Position numbers and translations under genes: made by a program. A DNA stretch of 64,000 nt from Homoserinimonas sp044769865 (GTDB taxonomy: Bacteria > Actinomycetota > Actinomycetes > Actinomycetales > Microbacteriaceae), in the NCBI RefSeq assembly GCF_044769865.1, contig NZ_JBIZWA010000001.1, positions 310,001-374,000 on the forward strand. Reading direction: 5' to 3'. Below the pieces are notes generated by a model that saw only the letters and a list, made by a program, of their open reading frames with translations, was not told the DNA's origin and searched no databases. Of this stretch, positions 8,506 to 17,054 are shown piece after piece (the stretch's first letter is position 1; each line of letters starts with the position of its first letter).

Positions 8506-10329
8506 TTAGCCCTTTGCAGGGTCGTCTGCGGGGCGCCAGCGCCAGGCGTCGTGCAGCACCGTCGGGGCATAGGGCGACGGCGAGACTCCCGCGACCTCGG
8601 GCGCGACGACCGTGACGACGGGAAGCTGCGCGATCGGCATGCCCAACCCCTCCTGCCACAGGAGGGCGTCCAGTTCTGCGCGCAGGGCGGCCCGCGCATC
8701 CGCGTCGTCCTCGCGCTCGAGTTCGTCAAGCACCTCGTCGATCTCCTCGCTCGCGAAACGGCCGTGGTTGAGCGGCGAATCGCTGCCGAACATGGCGGTC
8801 GCCGACTGCGCCGAGAGCGTGCGGTCGCGCAGGCCGTAGAGCGCGGCATCCCAGGCGCCGGGGGTGCCGAGCAGGTTGCGCCAGTCGGGGCTTGAGCAGT
8901 CGGTGACGGCGATGCCGACGGATGCCGCGGCATCCCGAATCTCAGAGAACTGGGCCACACGGCGGGGGTTCGCCGGGTCGAAGAGCATGCAGACGGTCGG
9001 TCCGGCCTTCACCTCGCCGTCGGCGATGGCGGATGCGAGGCCTCGCTTGGCCGAGCGCGCATCCGCTTCGATGCGGTCGCCGTCGCTTGCCTCGACCGAG
9101 TCGTCGTAGCCGTGCGCCCCCGGCATCATCGTGAAGGAGTCGCGTGCCGTGGCATCCGCCCCCTTCGCCCCGGCGGCCTCGATGAGCTCGTCACGGGGAA
9201 CGCTCGCCAGGAGCGCGCGCCTGACCTCGGAGTTCTCGATGGCGGCGTTGGCGCTGTCGTCGAAGCGCAGCTGGAGCACATCCCAGACACCGCCCCGCGT
9301 GACCTTCGGCTCGACCTCGAGGTCGTCGAGCGCCGCCATGACATCGGCCGACACCTGCGGTGAGAGCACGTCGACCTCGCCGTCCTCGAACGCGCTGAGC
9401 GCCTCGAGCGGATCAGAGATGTGCCGCACCTCGATCGTCTCGAACCGTGGACGGTGCTCGCCCCGGTAGCGCGGGTTCGCCGTCAGCGTCAGTGCTTCGC
9501 TCGCGAGTGCCGTGATCATGTACGGCCCAGTGCCCACGAGCAGCGCCGGGTCGACGTCGCCGGCCTCGACCGCGAAGCCGCTGTTCCAGGCCCGGGAAAG
9601 GGCGGCGAGTGCCTCCGAGTCCCGTGTGGCGATGGCATCCACCACCGCGGCCTTGGCCTCCTCGTCGGATGCCTCGTCATCGAGGTCGAGGGCGAGCCTC
9701 CCCACGACGTGGGCGGGCAGGCCGACCGTGAAGATCGCGGCCCAGTCAGCCACGGGCTCCTCGAAACGGAGCGTGATGGAGCGGTCGTCGTCGCCGATCT
9801 CGGGGAGTCGCGTCGCCAGGTGCAGCCCGTTCGCCGTGAAGCCGTCGAAGTACACGGCATCGTCAGGGAAGTCCTCCGTGAAGAGCCCCGTCTCGGGATC
9901 GACGTACTTGTCGGCGTCGATGTCGTCGTCATTCAGCGCCCGGGAGTTCGCAGCCCAGGAGAGCAACAGATCAGCAGCGTCGACCTCGGCGCCATCCGAC
10001 CACTCCACGCCATCGGCGATCGTGTAGCGCACCTCAAGCGGGTCGTCAGCGAGCTTCTCGACCGCGCCGAACGACTCGTCGAAGATGAGGCGCCCCTCGG
10101 CATCCCACGACGCGAAGGAAGAGTTGGTCGCGGCGACCACGCTCGCATTGCTGTCGTTGGCGCTGCCGTGCCCCGTGTTGGGGTTGTATGACGTGAACGG
10201 CGCGTCAAGCGCAACCGTGACACTCGTGCCCTCGGCCACGCGGGAGTCGCTCGTGCACGCGGCAAGCCCGAGCACGAGGAGGGCCGAGACCATGACAGCG
10301 CCGGATGCCGCGACGGAACGTTTGAGCAC
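8506..10329 (-). CDS. Peptide/oligopeptide ABC transporter substrate-binding lipoprotein (second copy in operon)
   Basis: A family 5 extracellular solute-binding protein of 607 residues. A lipoprotein signal peptide is visible: basic MLKR, hydrophobic segment 10-22, lipobox LAAC with Cys25. The mature part shows family landmarks such as VEWSDGAEVDAADLLLSW, VGTGPYMI and EALTLTANPRYRG. It is the last gene of the oligopeptide operon, 82 bases after the ATPase gene and behind a stem-loop at 10369-10398. GTG at 10329 follows an AAGGGGG ribosome site. The mature protein is unusually rich in Asp/Glu/Ala and differs clearly from the first binding protein (14110-15720), so it probably broadens the ligand range. 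The ligand is not predictable. Confidence 0.85.
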   Translation of the reverse strand: MLKRSVAASGAVMVSALLVLGLAACTSDSRVAEGTSVTVALDAPFTSYNPNTGHGSANDSNASVVAATNSSFASWDAEGRLIFDESFGAVEKLADDPLEVRYTIADGVEWSDGAEVDAADLLLSWAANSRALNDDDIDADKYVDPETGLFTEDFPDDAVYFDGFTANGLHLATRLPEIGDDDRSITLRFEEPVADWAAIFTVGLPAHVVGRLALDLDDEASDEEAKAAVVDAIATRDSEALAALSRAWNSGFAVEAGDVDPALLVGTGPYMITALASEALTLTANPRYRGEHRPRFETIEVRHISDPLEALSAFEDGEVDVLSPQVSADVMAALDDLEVEPKVTRGGVWDVLQLRFDDSANAAIENSEVRRALLASVPRDELIEAAGAKGADATARDSFTMMPGAHGYDDSVEASDGDRIEADARSAKRGLASAIADGEVKAGPTVCMLFDPANPRRVAQFSEIRDAAASVGIAVTDCSSPDWRNLLGTPGAWDAALYGLRDRTLSAQSATAMFGSDSPLNHGRFASEEIDEVLDELEREDDADARAALRAELDALLWQEGLGMPIAQLPVVTVVAPEVAGVSPSPYAPTVLHDAWRWRPADDPAKG

Positions 10330-10368
10330 CAGACCCCCTTCAGACCGTCGACAATGCTACCGACCGCA

Positions 10369-10398
10369 CCCTGACGGCCCCGTGGGAGCCCGTCAGGG
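10369..10398 (-). terminator. Intra-operon stem-loop after the double ATPase gene
   Basis: Nine perfect pairs (CCCTGACGG at 10369-10377 with 10390-10398) capped by an inner CCC/GGG helix, just past the ATPase stop. No U-run; a partial terminator or RNA-processing structure that could uncouple expression of the second binding protein. Confidence 0.5.
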
Positions 10399-10411
10399 CG
10401 CGATGGTCGCG

Positions 10412-12172
10412 TCAGGCGCCGAGCGTGAGGTCTGCGCCGGGGATCGCGTTGAGCAGTTCGCGCGTGTAGGCCTGCCGCGGGTTGCCGAAGACCTCATCGG
10501 TCGTGGCGGACTCGACGATGCGCCCCTTCGACATGACCGCGACCGTGTCGGCGATCACGCGCACGACCGCGAGGTCGTGCGTGATGAAGAGATAGGTGAG
10601 CCCGAGCTCCGACTGCAGCTCCGCGAGCAGGTTGAGGATCTGCGCCTGCACGAGCACGTCGAGTGCCGAGACGGCCTCATCGAGGATGACGATCTCTGGC
10701 TTGAGCGCGAGCGCCCGCGCGATCGCGACACGCTGCCGCTGGCCTCCCGAGAGCTCGTTGGGGTAGCGCCCCATGAGCGTCTCCGGCAGCGAGACCTGCT
10801 CGAGAAGCTCCCGCACTCGCGCCTTTCGCTCTGCCGCCGTGCCGACGTCGTGGGTCACGAGGGGCTCCGCGATCGTCGACGCGATGCTGCGCAGCGGGTC
10901 GAGCGAACCGTAGGGATCCTGGAAGACCGGCTGCATCTTGCCGCGCAGGGAGAAGAGCTCGCGACGGTTGAGCTTTGCGATGTCGGTGCCGCCGATGCGG
11001 ATCGAACCGGATGTCACGGTCTCGAGCTTCAGCAGCATGCGGGCGACGGTCGACTTGCCAGAGCCCGACTCCCCCACGAGCGCCATGGTCGTGCCGCGCG
11101 GGATCGAGAACGAGACGTTGTCAACCGCCGTGATCTCGCGGGCACCGGCCTTGCCGCCGCGGATCTTGAAGACCTTGGTCAGCTGATCGACCACGATGGC
11201 CGGCTCGGCGGTGGTCGCAACGTTGTGCGTGCGAGCCTCGCCGGCGGCGATGAGGTCGATGTCCTCCGAACCCTTCGGCACCTCGTGCTCGATCGAATCG
11301 AGGTGACCACCCGAGGTCTGGATTCGCCGTGAGGCGAGGCTGGGAGCCGCCGCGACGAGACGCTGGGTGTAGGGGTGCTGCGGGTCTTGCAGGATCTGCC
11401 GCGAGGGGCCGGACTCCACGATGCGGCCCTTGTACATGACGATGAGCTTCTCGGCACGGTCGGCGGCCAGGCCGAGGTCGTGCGTGATGAAGAGCATGGC
11501 CGTGCCCGAGTCGCGCGTGAGCGTCGCGAGGTGGTCGAGGATGCGCTTCTGCACCGTGACGTCGAGCGCGGATGTCGGCTCGTCGGCGATCAGGAGCTTG
11601 GGCGTCGACGAGAGGCCGATCCCGATGAGGACGCGCTGGCGCATGCCGCCCGAGAACTGGTGCGGGAACTGCTTGAGTCGCGTCTCCGCGTCGTCGAGTC
11701 CCGCCTCCTTGAGCACCCGGATGGCGTGCGCCTTGACCTCCTTGCGACCCGTCGCAATGCCGTTTGCTCTGATGGCCTCCTCAACCTGGAAGCCGATCGA
11801 CCACACCGGGTTCAGGTTCGACATCGGGTCCTGCGGCACGAGCCCGATGAGCTTGCCGCGCACGTCCTCGATCTCGGAGCGCTTGAGCTTCGTGAGGTCA
11901 CGACCCTCGAAGAGCGCCTCGCCCTGCGTCACTCGACCGGAGCCGGGAAGCAGATTGATGATGGCGTGCGCTGTCGTGGACTTGCCCGAACCAGACTCGC
12001 CCACGATCGCGACGGTCTCGCCGTGGTTGATCGTGAAGTTGACGCCCCGCACGGCGGGTACGAGGCCGTCCTGCGTCTGGAAGCCGACGTGCAGGTCGCG
12101 GATGTCGAGCAAGGGACCTGTGGCGTTTGCCATGCGGTTCATTTGCGTCGCGTTCATCGCTGTATTCGTCAA
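10412..12172 (-). CDS. Oligopeptide ABC transporter ATPase, fused DppD-DppF type
   Basis: A single 586-residue chain carrying two ABC ATPase domains, equivalent to the OppD/OppF or DppD/DppF pair. Domain 1: Walker A GESGSGKST (58-66), signature FSGGMRQRV, Walker B LLIADEPTSALD. Domain 2: Walker A GESGSGKST, signature LSGGQRQRV, Walker B IVILDEAVSALD. After domain 1 is the oligopeptide-transporter C-terminal extension (HPYTQRLVAAAPS), which in the family is associated with an Fe-S or structural function, although no cysteine cluster is seen here. It energises uptake through the two permeases upstream. The ATG overlaps the upstream permease stop by four bases (ATGA), supporting this start over several later in-frame ATGs. 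Confidence 0.93.
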   Translation of the reverse strand: MTNTAMNATQMNRMANATGPLLDIRDLHVGFQTQDGLVPAVRGVNFTINHGETVAIVGESGSGKSTTAHAIINLLPGSGRVTQGEALFEGRDLTKLKRSEIEDVRGKLIGLVPQDPMSNLNPVWSIGFQVEEAIRANGIATGRKEVKAHAIRVLKEAGLDDAETRLKQFPHQFSGGMRQRVLIGIGLSSTPKLLIADEPTSALDVTVQKRILDHLATLTRDSGTAMLFITHDLGLAADRAEKLIVMYKGRIVESGPSRQILQDPQHPYTQRLVAAAPSLASRRIQTSGGHLDSIEHEVPKGSEDIDLIAAGEARTHNVATTAEPAIVVDQLTKVFKIRGGKAGAREITAVDNVSFSIPRGTTMALVGESGSGKSTVARMLLKLETVTSGSIRIGGTDIAKLNRRELFSLRGKMQPVFQDPYGSLDPLRSIASTIAEPLVTHDVGTAAERKARVRELLEQVSLPETLMGRYPNELSGGQRQRVAIARALALKPEIVILDEAVSALDVLVQAQILNLLAELQSELGLTYLFITHDLAVVRVIADTVAVMSKGRIVESATTDEVFGNPRQAYTRELLNAIPGADLTLGA

Positions 12173-13131
12173 CGCTGGGCCCTCGCCTTCGGGTCGAGCG
12201 CATCGCGGAGTACCTCGCCGAGCGTGATGAAGGCGAAGACCGTGATCGAGAGCGCGATGGACGGGAGGATCAGCGTCTGCGGATCCGTGCGCAGGTCGCG
12301 CTGAGCGGCACTGATGTCATTTCCCCACGACATGGTCGAGGTCGGCAGGCCGACACCCAGGAACGAGAGCGTCGCCTCCGCGACGATCGCCGACGCGAGC
12401 GAGATCGTCGTGATGACGATGACGGGCGCGATTGAGTTCGGCAGCACGTGGCGCACGAGGATCTTGAGCCGCGAGACCCCGAGCGCCTCGGCCGCCATGA
12501 CGAAGTCGGATGCCTTGACGCGCAGGATCTCCGATCTCAACACACGCGCGACGACTGGCCACGCGAACAATCCGATCGCGAGCGAGATCACCCACACGCT
12601 GCGGTAGGCGCTCAGCACCGACATGACGACGACGGCCGCGAGGATGTAGGGAATCGAGAAGAAGATGTCGCCCACGCGCGAGATGACGGCGTCGAGCCAG
12701 CCACCGTAGAAACCGCTGACGGCGCCGGCCACGAGGCCCAACACCGTTGTGATCACGATGACGATGAAGCCCACAGCGACCGAAGTTGACGTGCCGTGGA
12801 TGATGCGCGAGTAGATGTCGCAGCCCTGCTTCGTGAAACCGAGAGGGTGGCCCGAGGTGGGGCCGCCGTTGCTGTTCGCCAGCAGGCATCCACTGTTGGG
12901 GTCCACCTGTGTGAACAGCCCAGGGAAGAGCGCGACGATCGCGATCAGCACGATGAGCGCGCTCGAGAGCCAGAACAGGGGGCGACCTCGGAGGTCACGC
13001 CACGCATCGCGCCACAGGTTGCTGGGCTTCTCGTCGGTGCGCACCTTGACACTGTCGATCTCGACGAGTGGCGTCTCCTCCAAGGGAGCGACGTAGTGGT
13101 TGGGCTTGCCGCCCGGAGTGTTACTTGACAT
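12169..13131 (-). CDS. Oligopeptide ABC transporter permease, DppC/OppC type
   Basis: Inner-membrane permease of 320 residues. A cytoplasmic N-terminal tail (about 1-50, with no signal) is followed by a first helix (about 55-72), a periplasmic loop, and five more helices in the BPD_transp_1 domain. The EAA-type coupling loop is EALGVSRLKILVRHVLPNS, which docks to the ATPase. The N-terminal OppC-N region before the first helix (WRDAWRDLRGRPLFW) is typical of OppC/DppC. It overlaps the DppB-like gene upstream by 11 bases and the ATPase gene downstream by 4 bases, a tightly coupled operon. Confidence 0.93.
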   Translation of the reverse strand: MSSNTPGGKPNHYVAPLEETPLVEIDSVKVRTDEKPSNLWRDAWRDLRGRPLFWLSSALIVLIAIVALFPGLFTQVDPNSGCLLANSNGGPTSGHPLGFTKQGCDIYSRIIHGTSTSVAVGFIVIVITTVLGLVAGAVSGFYGGWLDAVISRVGDIFFSIPYILAAVVVMSVLSAYRSVWVISLAIGLFAWPVVARVLRSEILRVKASDFVMAAEALGVSRLKILVRHVLPNSIAPVIVITTISLASAIVAEATLSFLGVGLPTSTMSWGNDISAAQRDLRTDPQTLILPSIALSITVFAFITLGEVLRDALDPKARAQR

Positions 13132-14050
13132 AGCGGATCCTCGGATCGAGAACGGCGTAGAGCAGGTCGATCACCAGGTTGACGACGAGATAGATGAGCA
13201 CCATGACGGTCACGAAGGAGACGACCGTCGGGCCCTCGCCTCGCAGGATCGCCTGGTAGAGCGTGCGACCGACACCGGGCACGTTGAAGATGCCCTCCGT
13301 GACGGTTGCGCCCACGAGCAGCACGCCGAAGTCGGTGCCGAGATAGGTGACGACTGGGATGAGGGAGTTGCGCAGGATGTGCACGGGGATGACCCGGCCG
13401 CGGCTCAGACCCTTGCCGTAGGCCGTGCGCACGAAATCGAGCCCCTGCGTCTCAATGACGGAGGCACGCGTAAGCCGCACGATCTGGGCGAAGCTCACGC
13501 TCGCGAGCACGAGTGCGGGCAGCACAAGATCGGCCCAGGGCGCGCCAGCGCCGACCGTTGTGCGGGCCCAGCCGAGCTGGATGCCAAAGACGTACTGCGC
13601 GACGAAGGCGACGACGAAGATCGGCAGCGAGATGAGCACGAGGCTCACTGCCAGGGCGCTGGCATCGAAGAGCTTGCCCTTGCGGAGACCCGACACAAGG
13701 CCGACGAGGATGCCCGCGATGCTCTGGAACAGCATCGCCAGCACGGCCAGGCGGATCGTGACAGGGAAGGTGCGGGCGAGGATCTCGGTCGTCGGTTCGC
13801 CAGTGAACGACGTGCCGAAATCGCCCTGGAAGATTCCAGTGAAGTAGTACCAGTACTGCACGATGAACGGCTCATCGAGGTGGTACTCGGCGCGCAGTCG
13901 GGCGAGGAGCGCGGGGTTCGGGGTCTTGTCGCCGAAGAGTGCGAGGATCGGGTCGCCCGGCATGGCGAACACCATGAAGTAAATGAGGAACGTCGTGCCA
14001 ATCAGGACCGGGATGGCCTGGAGCACGCGCCAGAGGAGATAACGAGCCAT
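13121..14050 (-). CDS. Oligopeptide ABC transporter permease, DppB/OppB type
   Basis: Inner-membrane permease of 309 residues. The N-terminus MARYLLWRVLQAIPVLIGTT with a first helix (about 9-30), the motif PGDP in the first periplasmic loop, and a six-helix layout are characteristic of OppB/DppB. The coupling loop reads RTAYGKGLSRGRVIPVHILR. The start at 14050 follows the binding-protein gene by 59 bases, and that gap is mostly filled by a long stem-loop (14066-14100). It overlaps the next permease by 11 bases. It forms the channel with the DppC-type partner. Confidence 0.93.
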   Translation of the reverse strand: MARYLLWRVLQAIPVLIGTTFLIYFMVFAMPGDPILALFGDKTPNPALLARLRAEYHLDEPFIVQYWYYFTGIFQGDFGTSFTGEPTTEILARTFPVTIRLAVLAMLFQSIAGILVGLVSGLRKGKLFDASALAVSLVLISLPIFVVAFVAQYVFGIQLGWARTTVGAGAPWADLVLPALVLASVSFAQIVRLTRASVIETQGLDFVRTAYGKGLSRGRVIPVHILRNSLIPVVTYLGTDFGVLLVGATVTEGIFNVPGVGRTLYQAILRGEGPTVVSFVTVMVLIYLVVNLVIDLLYAVLDPRIRYVK

Positions 14051-14065
14051 AGTGATTCACACGGG

Positions 14066-14100
14066 AAGGCGGGGCGACGACCGGGTCGCCGCCCCGCCTT
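14066..14100 (-). terminator. Stem-loop between the binding-protein and permease genes
   Basis: A 16-pair stem with one mismatch (14066-14081 with 14085-14100) and a three-base loop fills the gap. In transport operons such structures stabilise the upstream binding-protein mRNA and limit read-through, giving more binding protein than permease; that role is inferred here. Confidence 0.6.
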
Positions 14101-14109
14101 GAGCCGAAA

Positions 14110-15720
14110 TCAGCCCTTGGTGATCTCGTGGTAAAGCGGCACGGAGTTCCACCCGAAGGTGACGTTCTCCACGCTCTCGCTCCAGCCACCGGTCACGTTG
14201 GAGTACCACAGCGGGATGACGGGCAGGTCCTGGAGAAGGATCTCCTGGGCCTGCTGGAAGAGCGCGGTGCCCTCCTCGACGTCAGTCGACGTGGAGCCCT
14301 CAGCGAGCAGCGCGTCGAACTCGGGGTTCGAGTAGTCGCCGTCGTTCGAGCCAGCGTTGGTCGCGTAGAGCGGTCCGAGGAAGTTGAACAGACCGGGGTA
14401 GTCGGCCTGCCAACCGGTGCGGAACGCCGTCTGGATCTGGCGCTCAGTGATGAGCGTGCGAGCCTCAGCGAACGTCGGGTACGGCTGCCCGGAGGCGTCG
14501 ATGCCCAGCGTGTTCTTGACGCTGTTGGCGACCGCATCAACCCACGACTGGTGTCCACCATCCGCGTTGTACGCGATCTGGAAGGAGCCGGTGAAGGGGC
14601 TGATGGCGTCGGCCTCGGCCCAGAGCTTCTTGGCCTCGTCGGGGTTGTACTCGAGCACCTCAGCGCCCTCGAGCTCGTCGGTCCAGCCATCGATCACCGG
14701 GGAGGTGAAGTCAGAGGCGGGGGTACGCGTGCCCTCGAAGATCACGTCGGTGATCTCCTCGCGGTTGATCGCCATCGAGATGGCCTGGCGACGGAGGTTG
14801 CCCTCTTCGCCGCTCCAGTGCGCGAGGCGCTCCGGAATCGTGAAGGACTGGAAGATCGCGGCCGGCTGGTTAGCCCAACGGTCGCCGAGCTCGTCCTGGT
14901 ACGTCGCGAACGCGGAGTCCGGGATCGCGTCGAGCACGTCGAGGTTGCCACCCTGCAGGTCGGCGTATGCCGCGTCCTGGTTGGCGTAGAAGACGATCTC
15001 GAGACCATCGTTCTGCGGCTCGCGCGGTCCGTCGTAGTCGGGGTTGACCGCGAGCGTGATGCGCTCGTCGTGCTTCCAGGCACCCTCGCCGTCAAGCATG
15101 TAGGGGCCGTTGCCGATGGGGTTCTCGCCGAACGCGTCCATGTCCTCGAAGGCCGAGGCGGGAAGCGGGTAGTAGGCCGAGTAGCCGAGTCGCAGCGGGA
15201 AGTCCGAGAGGGGCTGCTTCAGCGTGACGGTGAACTCCGTCTCGCTGACCTTCTCGAGACCCGTGAGCTCGCTGTCCTCATCCCAGCTGAAGCCCTCGAT
15301 GTCCTCGAAGAAGTAGCTGGAGAGCTGCTCGTTGCTCAGCAGCGCGCCGTAGTTCCACGCGTCGATGAACGAGTCTGCGTTGACGGGCTCACCGTTGGTG
15401 AACTCGAGGCCCTCGCGGATCGTGATGGTGTAGGTCTGCGAGTCCTCGGTCTCGATCGACTCCGCGACGTCGTTGTGTGCTGCACCCTCGCCGTCGTAGT
15501 AGACGAGTCCCGCGAAGATCGCGTCAAGGATCTTGCCGCCACCGGTCTCGTTGGTGTTGGTCGGGATCAGCGGGTTCTGCGGTTCGCTGCCGTTCGTGGT
15601 GATGACACCGCCGGCGTTGTTGCCCTCGTTGCCCCCATCACCTCCGGCGCAGCCAGTGAGCACCAGGGCGCTCGCGGCGACGATCGCTGCGGCCCCAAGG
15701 CCAATGCGTCGCATCTTCAA
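14110..15720 (-). CDS. Oligopeptide ABC transporter substrate-binding lipoprotein (first gene of operon)
   Basis: A family 5 solute-binding protein (OppA/DppA-like), 536 residues. The signal peptide ends in the lipobox LTGC with Cys24, followed by a Gly/Asn/Asp-rich linker (GGDGGNEGNNAGG). The mature domain begins VITTNGSEPQNPLIPTNTNE and contains ENPIGNGPYML and a C-terminal region DLPVIPLWYSN typical of OppA-like proteins. The ATG at 15720 follows AGGAGGAAAA about eight bases upstream. It heads a five-gene operon with two permeases, a fused ATPase and a second binding protein. A regulatory-looking gene-free region lies upstream. The family fits peptides; the true ligand is not determined. 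Confidence 0.92.
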   Translation of the reverse strand: MKMRRIGLGAAAIVAASALVLTGCAGGDGGNEGNNAGGVITTNGSEPQNPLIPTNTNETGGGKILDAIFAGLVYYDGEGAAHNDVAESIETEDSQTYTITIREGLEFTNGEPVNADSFIDAWNYGALLSNEQLSSYFFEDIEGFSWDEDSELTGLEKVSETEFTVTLKQPLSDFPLRLGYSAYYPLPASAFEDMDAFGENPIGNGPYMLDGEGAWKHDERITLAVNPDYDGPREPQNDGLEIVFYANQDAAYADLQGGNLDVLDAIPDSAFATYQDELGDRWANQPAAIFQSFTIPERLAHWSGEEGNLRRQAISMAINREEITDVIFEGTRTPASDFTSPVIDGWTDELEGAEVLEYNPDEAKKLWAEADAISPFTGSFQIAYNADGGHQSWVDAVANSVKNTLGIDASGQPYPTFAEARTLITERQIQTAFRTGWQADYPGLFNFLGPLYATNAGSNDGDYSNPEFDALLAEGSTSTDVEEGTALFQQAQEILLQDLPVIPLWYSNVTGGWSESVENVTFGWNSVPLYHEITKG

Positions 15721-15892
15721 TTTTCCTCCTGTGCAAGTGAGTCGACGCCCGGTCCAGAACGGACTCGGGCCCCGGATGCCGCGGTCTCGCCGGACGGCGG
15801 AACCGCAAGCGGTGCGTGTGGATTTAGCGCCACATTCACCTGCCCCCGGCTACGGGGGCAGACGGTGTAGTTTGCCACGATAGGTGCCCGGA

Positions 15893-15976
15893 GCAAGAAA
15901 AGTGGCTGAGGATCTCGATAATTTACACAGCCGCAATGGTTACGCGGGAAATCCTCACCGTACGCACTTTTCTTGC
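15893..15976. repeat. Nested inverted repeat, possible structured RNA or operator
   Basis: The outer arms are GCAAGAAAAGTG (15893-15904) and its exact complement at 15965-15976. Inside are TGAGGAT and ATCCTCA, and inside those CCGC and GCGG. The three levels can stack into one long interrupted hairpin of about 84 nt. Orientation is not determined. Confidence 0.5.
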
Positions 15977-15981
15977 GTGAG

Positions 15982-16009
15982 AAGCGCTATCGGCTCGATG
16001 ATAGCGCTT
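15982..16009. promoter_or_regulatory. Paired AGCGCT palindromes, possible LacI-family operators
   Basis: AAGCGCTATC (15982-15991) and GATAGCGCTT (16000-16009) form a perfect 10-base inverted repeat, and each contains the self-complementary core AGCGCT seen in many LacI/GalR-family operators. No such regulator gene is in the window. Confidence 0.35.
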
Positions 16010-16079
16010 ACATGCGGACTCCAGCGCGATCCACGCGCAGGGAACCCTTCAAGTGATCAGCCCAAGAAGGAGCAAGCGA

Positions 16080-16868
16080 TTGTCGACACCCGCCAACGGG
16101 CGCGCGAATGAGCAGCGGCCTCGCCGACGCCTTGCCGCCGAAGTCGCCATCGTGCTCGGGCTCTCGCTCGGCGCATCCGCCCTTTACTCCATCGTCGCCA
16201 TCATCAACCGGTTGACGCGGGAAGAGACGCTCTCGCAACAGACCGCCACACTCAACACCTCCCTGAGCCCGCGCCCTGTCTTCGACCTCGTCTATCAGGT
16301 CCTGGGGGTCTTCTTCGACCTCATGCCCGTGGCGCTCGTCTGCTACCTGCTGTGGAACGCGGCACGCCCACACCTCGGCGCACTGGGGATCGACCTCCGG
16401 CACCCTGGGCGCGACACGCTGCACGCCGTCGCGCTGGCACTCGTCATCGGCGTCCCCGGGCTCGGCCTGTACCTCCTGGGTCGGCAACTCGGCATCACCG
16501 TGACGGTCGTGCCGACCGCGCTCGATGAGCACTGGTGGACTGTGCCCGTGCTGCTGCTCTCAGCTGCCCGCGCCGGCATCGTCGAGGAGGTCATCGCCGT
16601 CGGCTACCTGCGCGACCGACTCAAGCGCATCGGATGGGGGCCGTGGGCCTTCATCGCCGCGAGTGCCGTCCTGCGCGCCTGCTACCACCTCTACCAGGGC
16701 TTCGGTGCGTTCGTCGGCAATCTCGCGATGGGCGTGCTCTTCGCATGGCTCTACCAGCGCACCGGCCGGCTGCTTCCGCTCGTGATCGCGCACTTTCTCA
16801 TCGACGCGGCTGTCTTCGTCGGGTACCCCTGGGCTGCGGCCACCTTCCCTGGCCTGCTGGCCCCGTGA
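16080..16868 (+). CDS. CPBP family intramembrane glutamic/metallo-endopeptidase
   Basis: A multi-pass membrane protein of the CAAX-protease/bacteriocin-processing (CPBP, Abi) family, 262 residues from the chosen start. The family motifs are present: the Glu pair in IVEEVIAVGYLRDR (169-170), RACYHLYQGFGAF with His203, and IAHFLIDA with His238. About seven hydrophobic helices are visible. The TTG at 16080 is preferred because AAGGAG ends seven bases upstream; an in-frame GTG at 16053 has a poorer site and would add nine basic residues. Substrates are unknown; family members include prenyl-protein proteases and bacteriocin immunity proteins. It lies between the oligopeptide operon and the acetate uptake pair, with no evident functional link. 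Confidence 0.85.
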   Translation: MSTPANGRANEQRPRRRLAAEVAIVLGLSLGASALYSIVAIINRLTREETLSQQTATLNTSLSPRPVFDLVYQVLGVFFDLMPVALVCYLLWNAARPHLGALGIDLRHPGRDTLHAVALALVIGVPGLGLYLLGRQLGITVTVVPTALDEHWWTVPVLLLSAARAGIVEEVIAVGYLRDRLKRIGWGPWAFIAASAVLRACYHLYQGFGAFVGNLAMGVLFAWLYQRTGRLLPLVIAHFLIDAAVFVGYPWAAATFPGLLAP

Positions 16869-16953
16869 CATCCGCTTCCGCGGGCTCAAGACAGCGCTGA
16901 AGAATATGTTGGCGCACGCCACATACCACGGGTAGAGGCATCACACCAGTCTC

Positions 16954-16982
16954 TTGACACCCGTTCAAGGGCCATGTTTGAG
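16954..16982 (+). promoter_or_regulatory. Possible promoter of the DUF485-actP operon
   Basis: A consensus -35 TTGACA (16954-16959) is followed after 17 bases by TTTGAG, a poor -10. A separate TATGTT occurs at 16905-16910. The true start site is uncertain; the leader would be at least 60 bases. Confidence 0.3.
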
Positions 16983-17054
16983 TTTCCCCCGCAGCACGCA
17001 ATGCCGCGTGCTTCCCGTCCGGCGCACCGCGCCTCGACAACGCAAGGGAATCGC

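Larger units (their letters stand above)
15721..16079. other. Gene-free divergent control region with several inverted repeats
   Basis: About 360 bases between the oligopeptide operon (minus strand) and the CPBP protease gene (plus strand). It holds a TGCCCCC/GGGGGCA hairpin (15841-15860), a nested set of inverted repeats (15893-15976) and two AGCGCT-centred palindromic sites (15982-16009). No protein-coding signal was seen. Local sequence is more AT-rich than the flanking genes around 15890-15980. Confidence 0.6.

Noticed and set aside
6927..8615. Plus-strand open frame of 562 codons
   Set aside because: Antisense to typA; no recognisable protein features.
14128..15870. Plus-strand open frame of 580 codons
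   Set aside because: Antisense to the oligopeptide-binding protein gene, which has a lipobox and family motifs.
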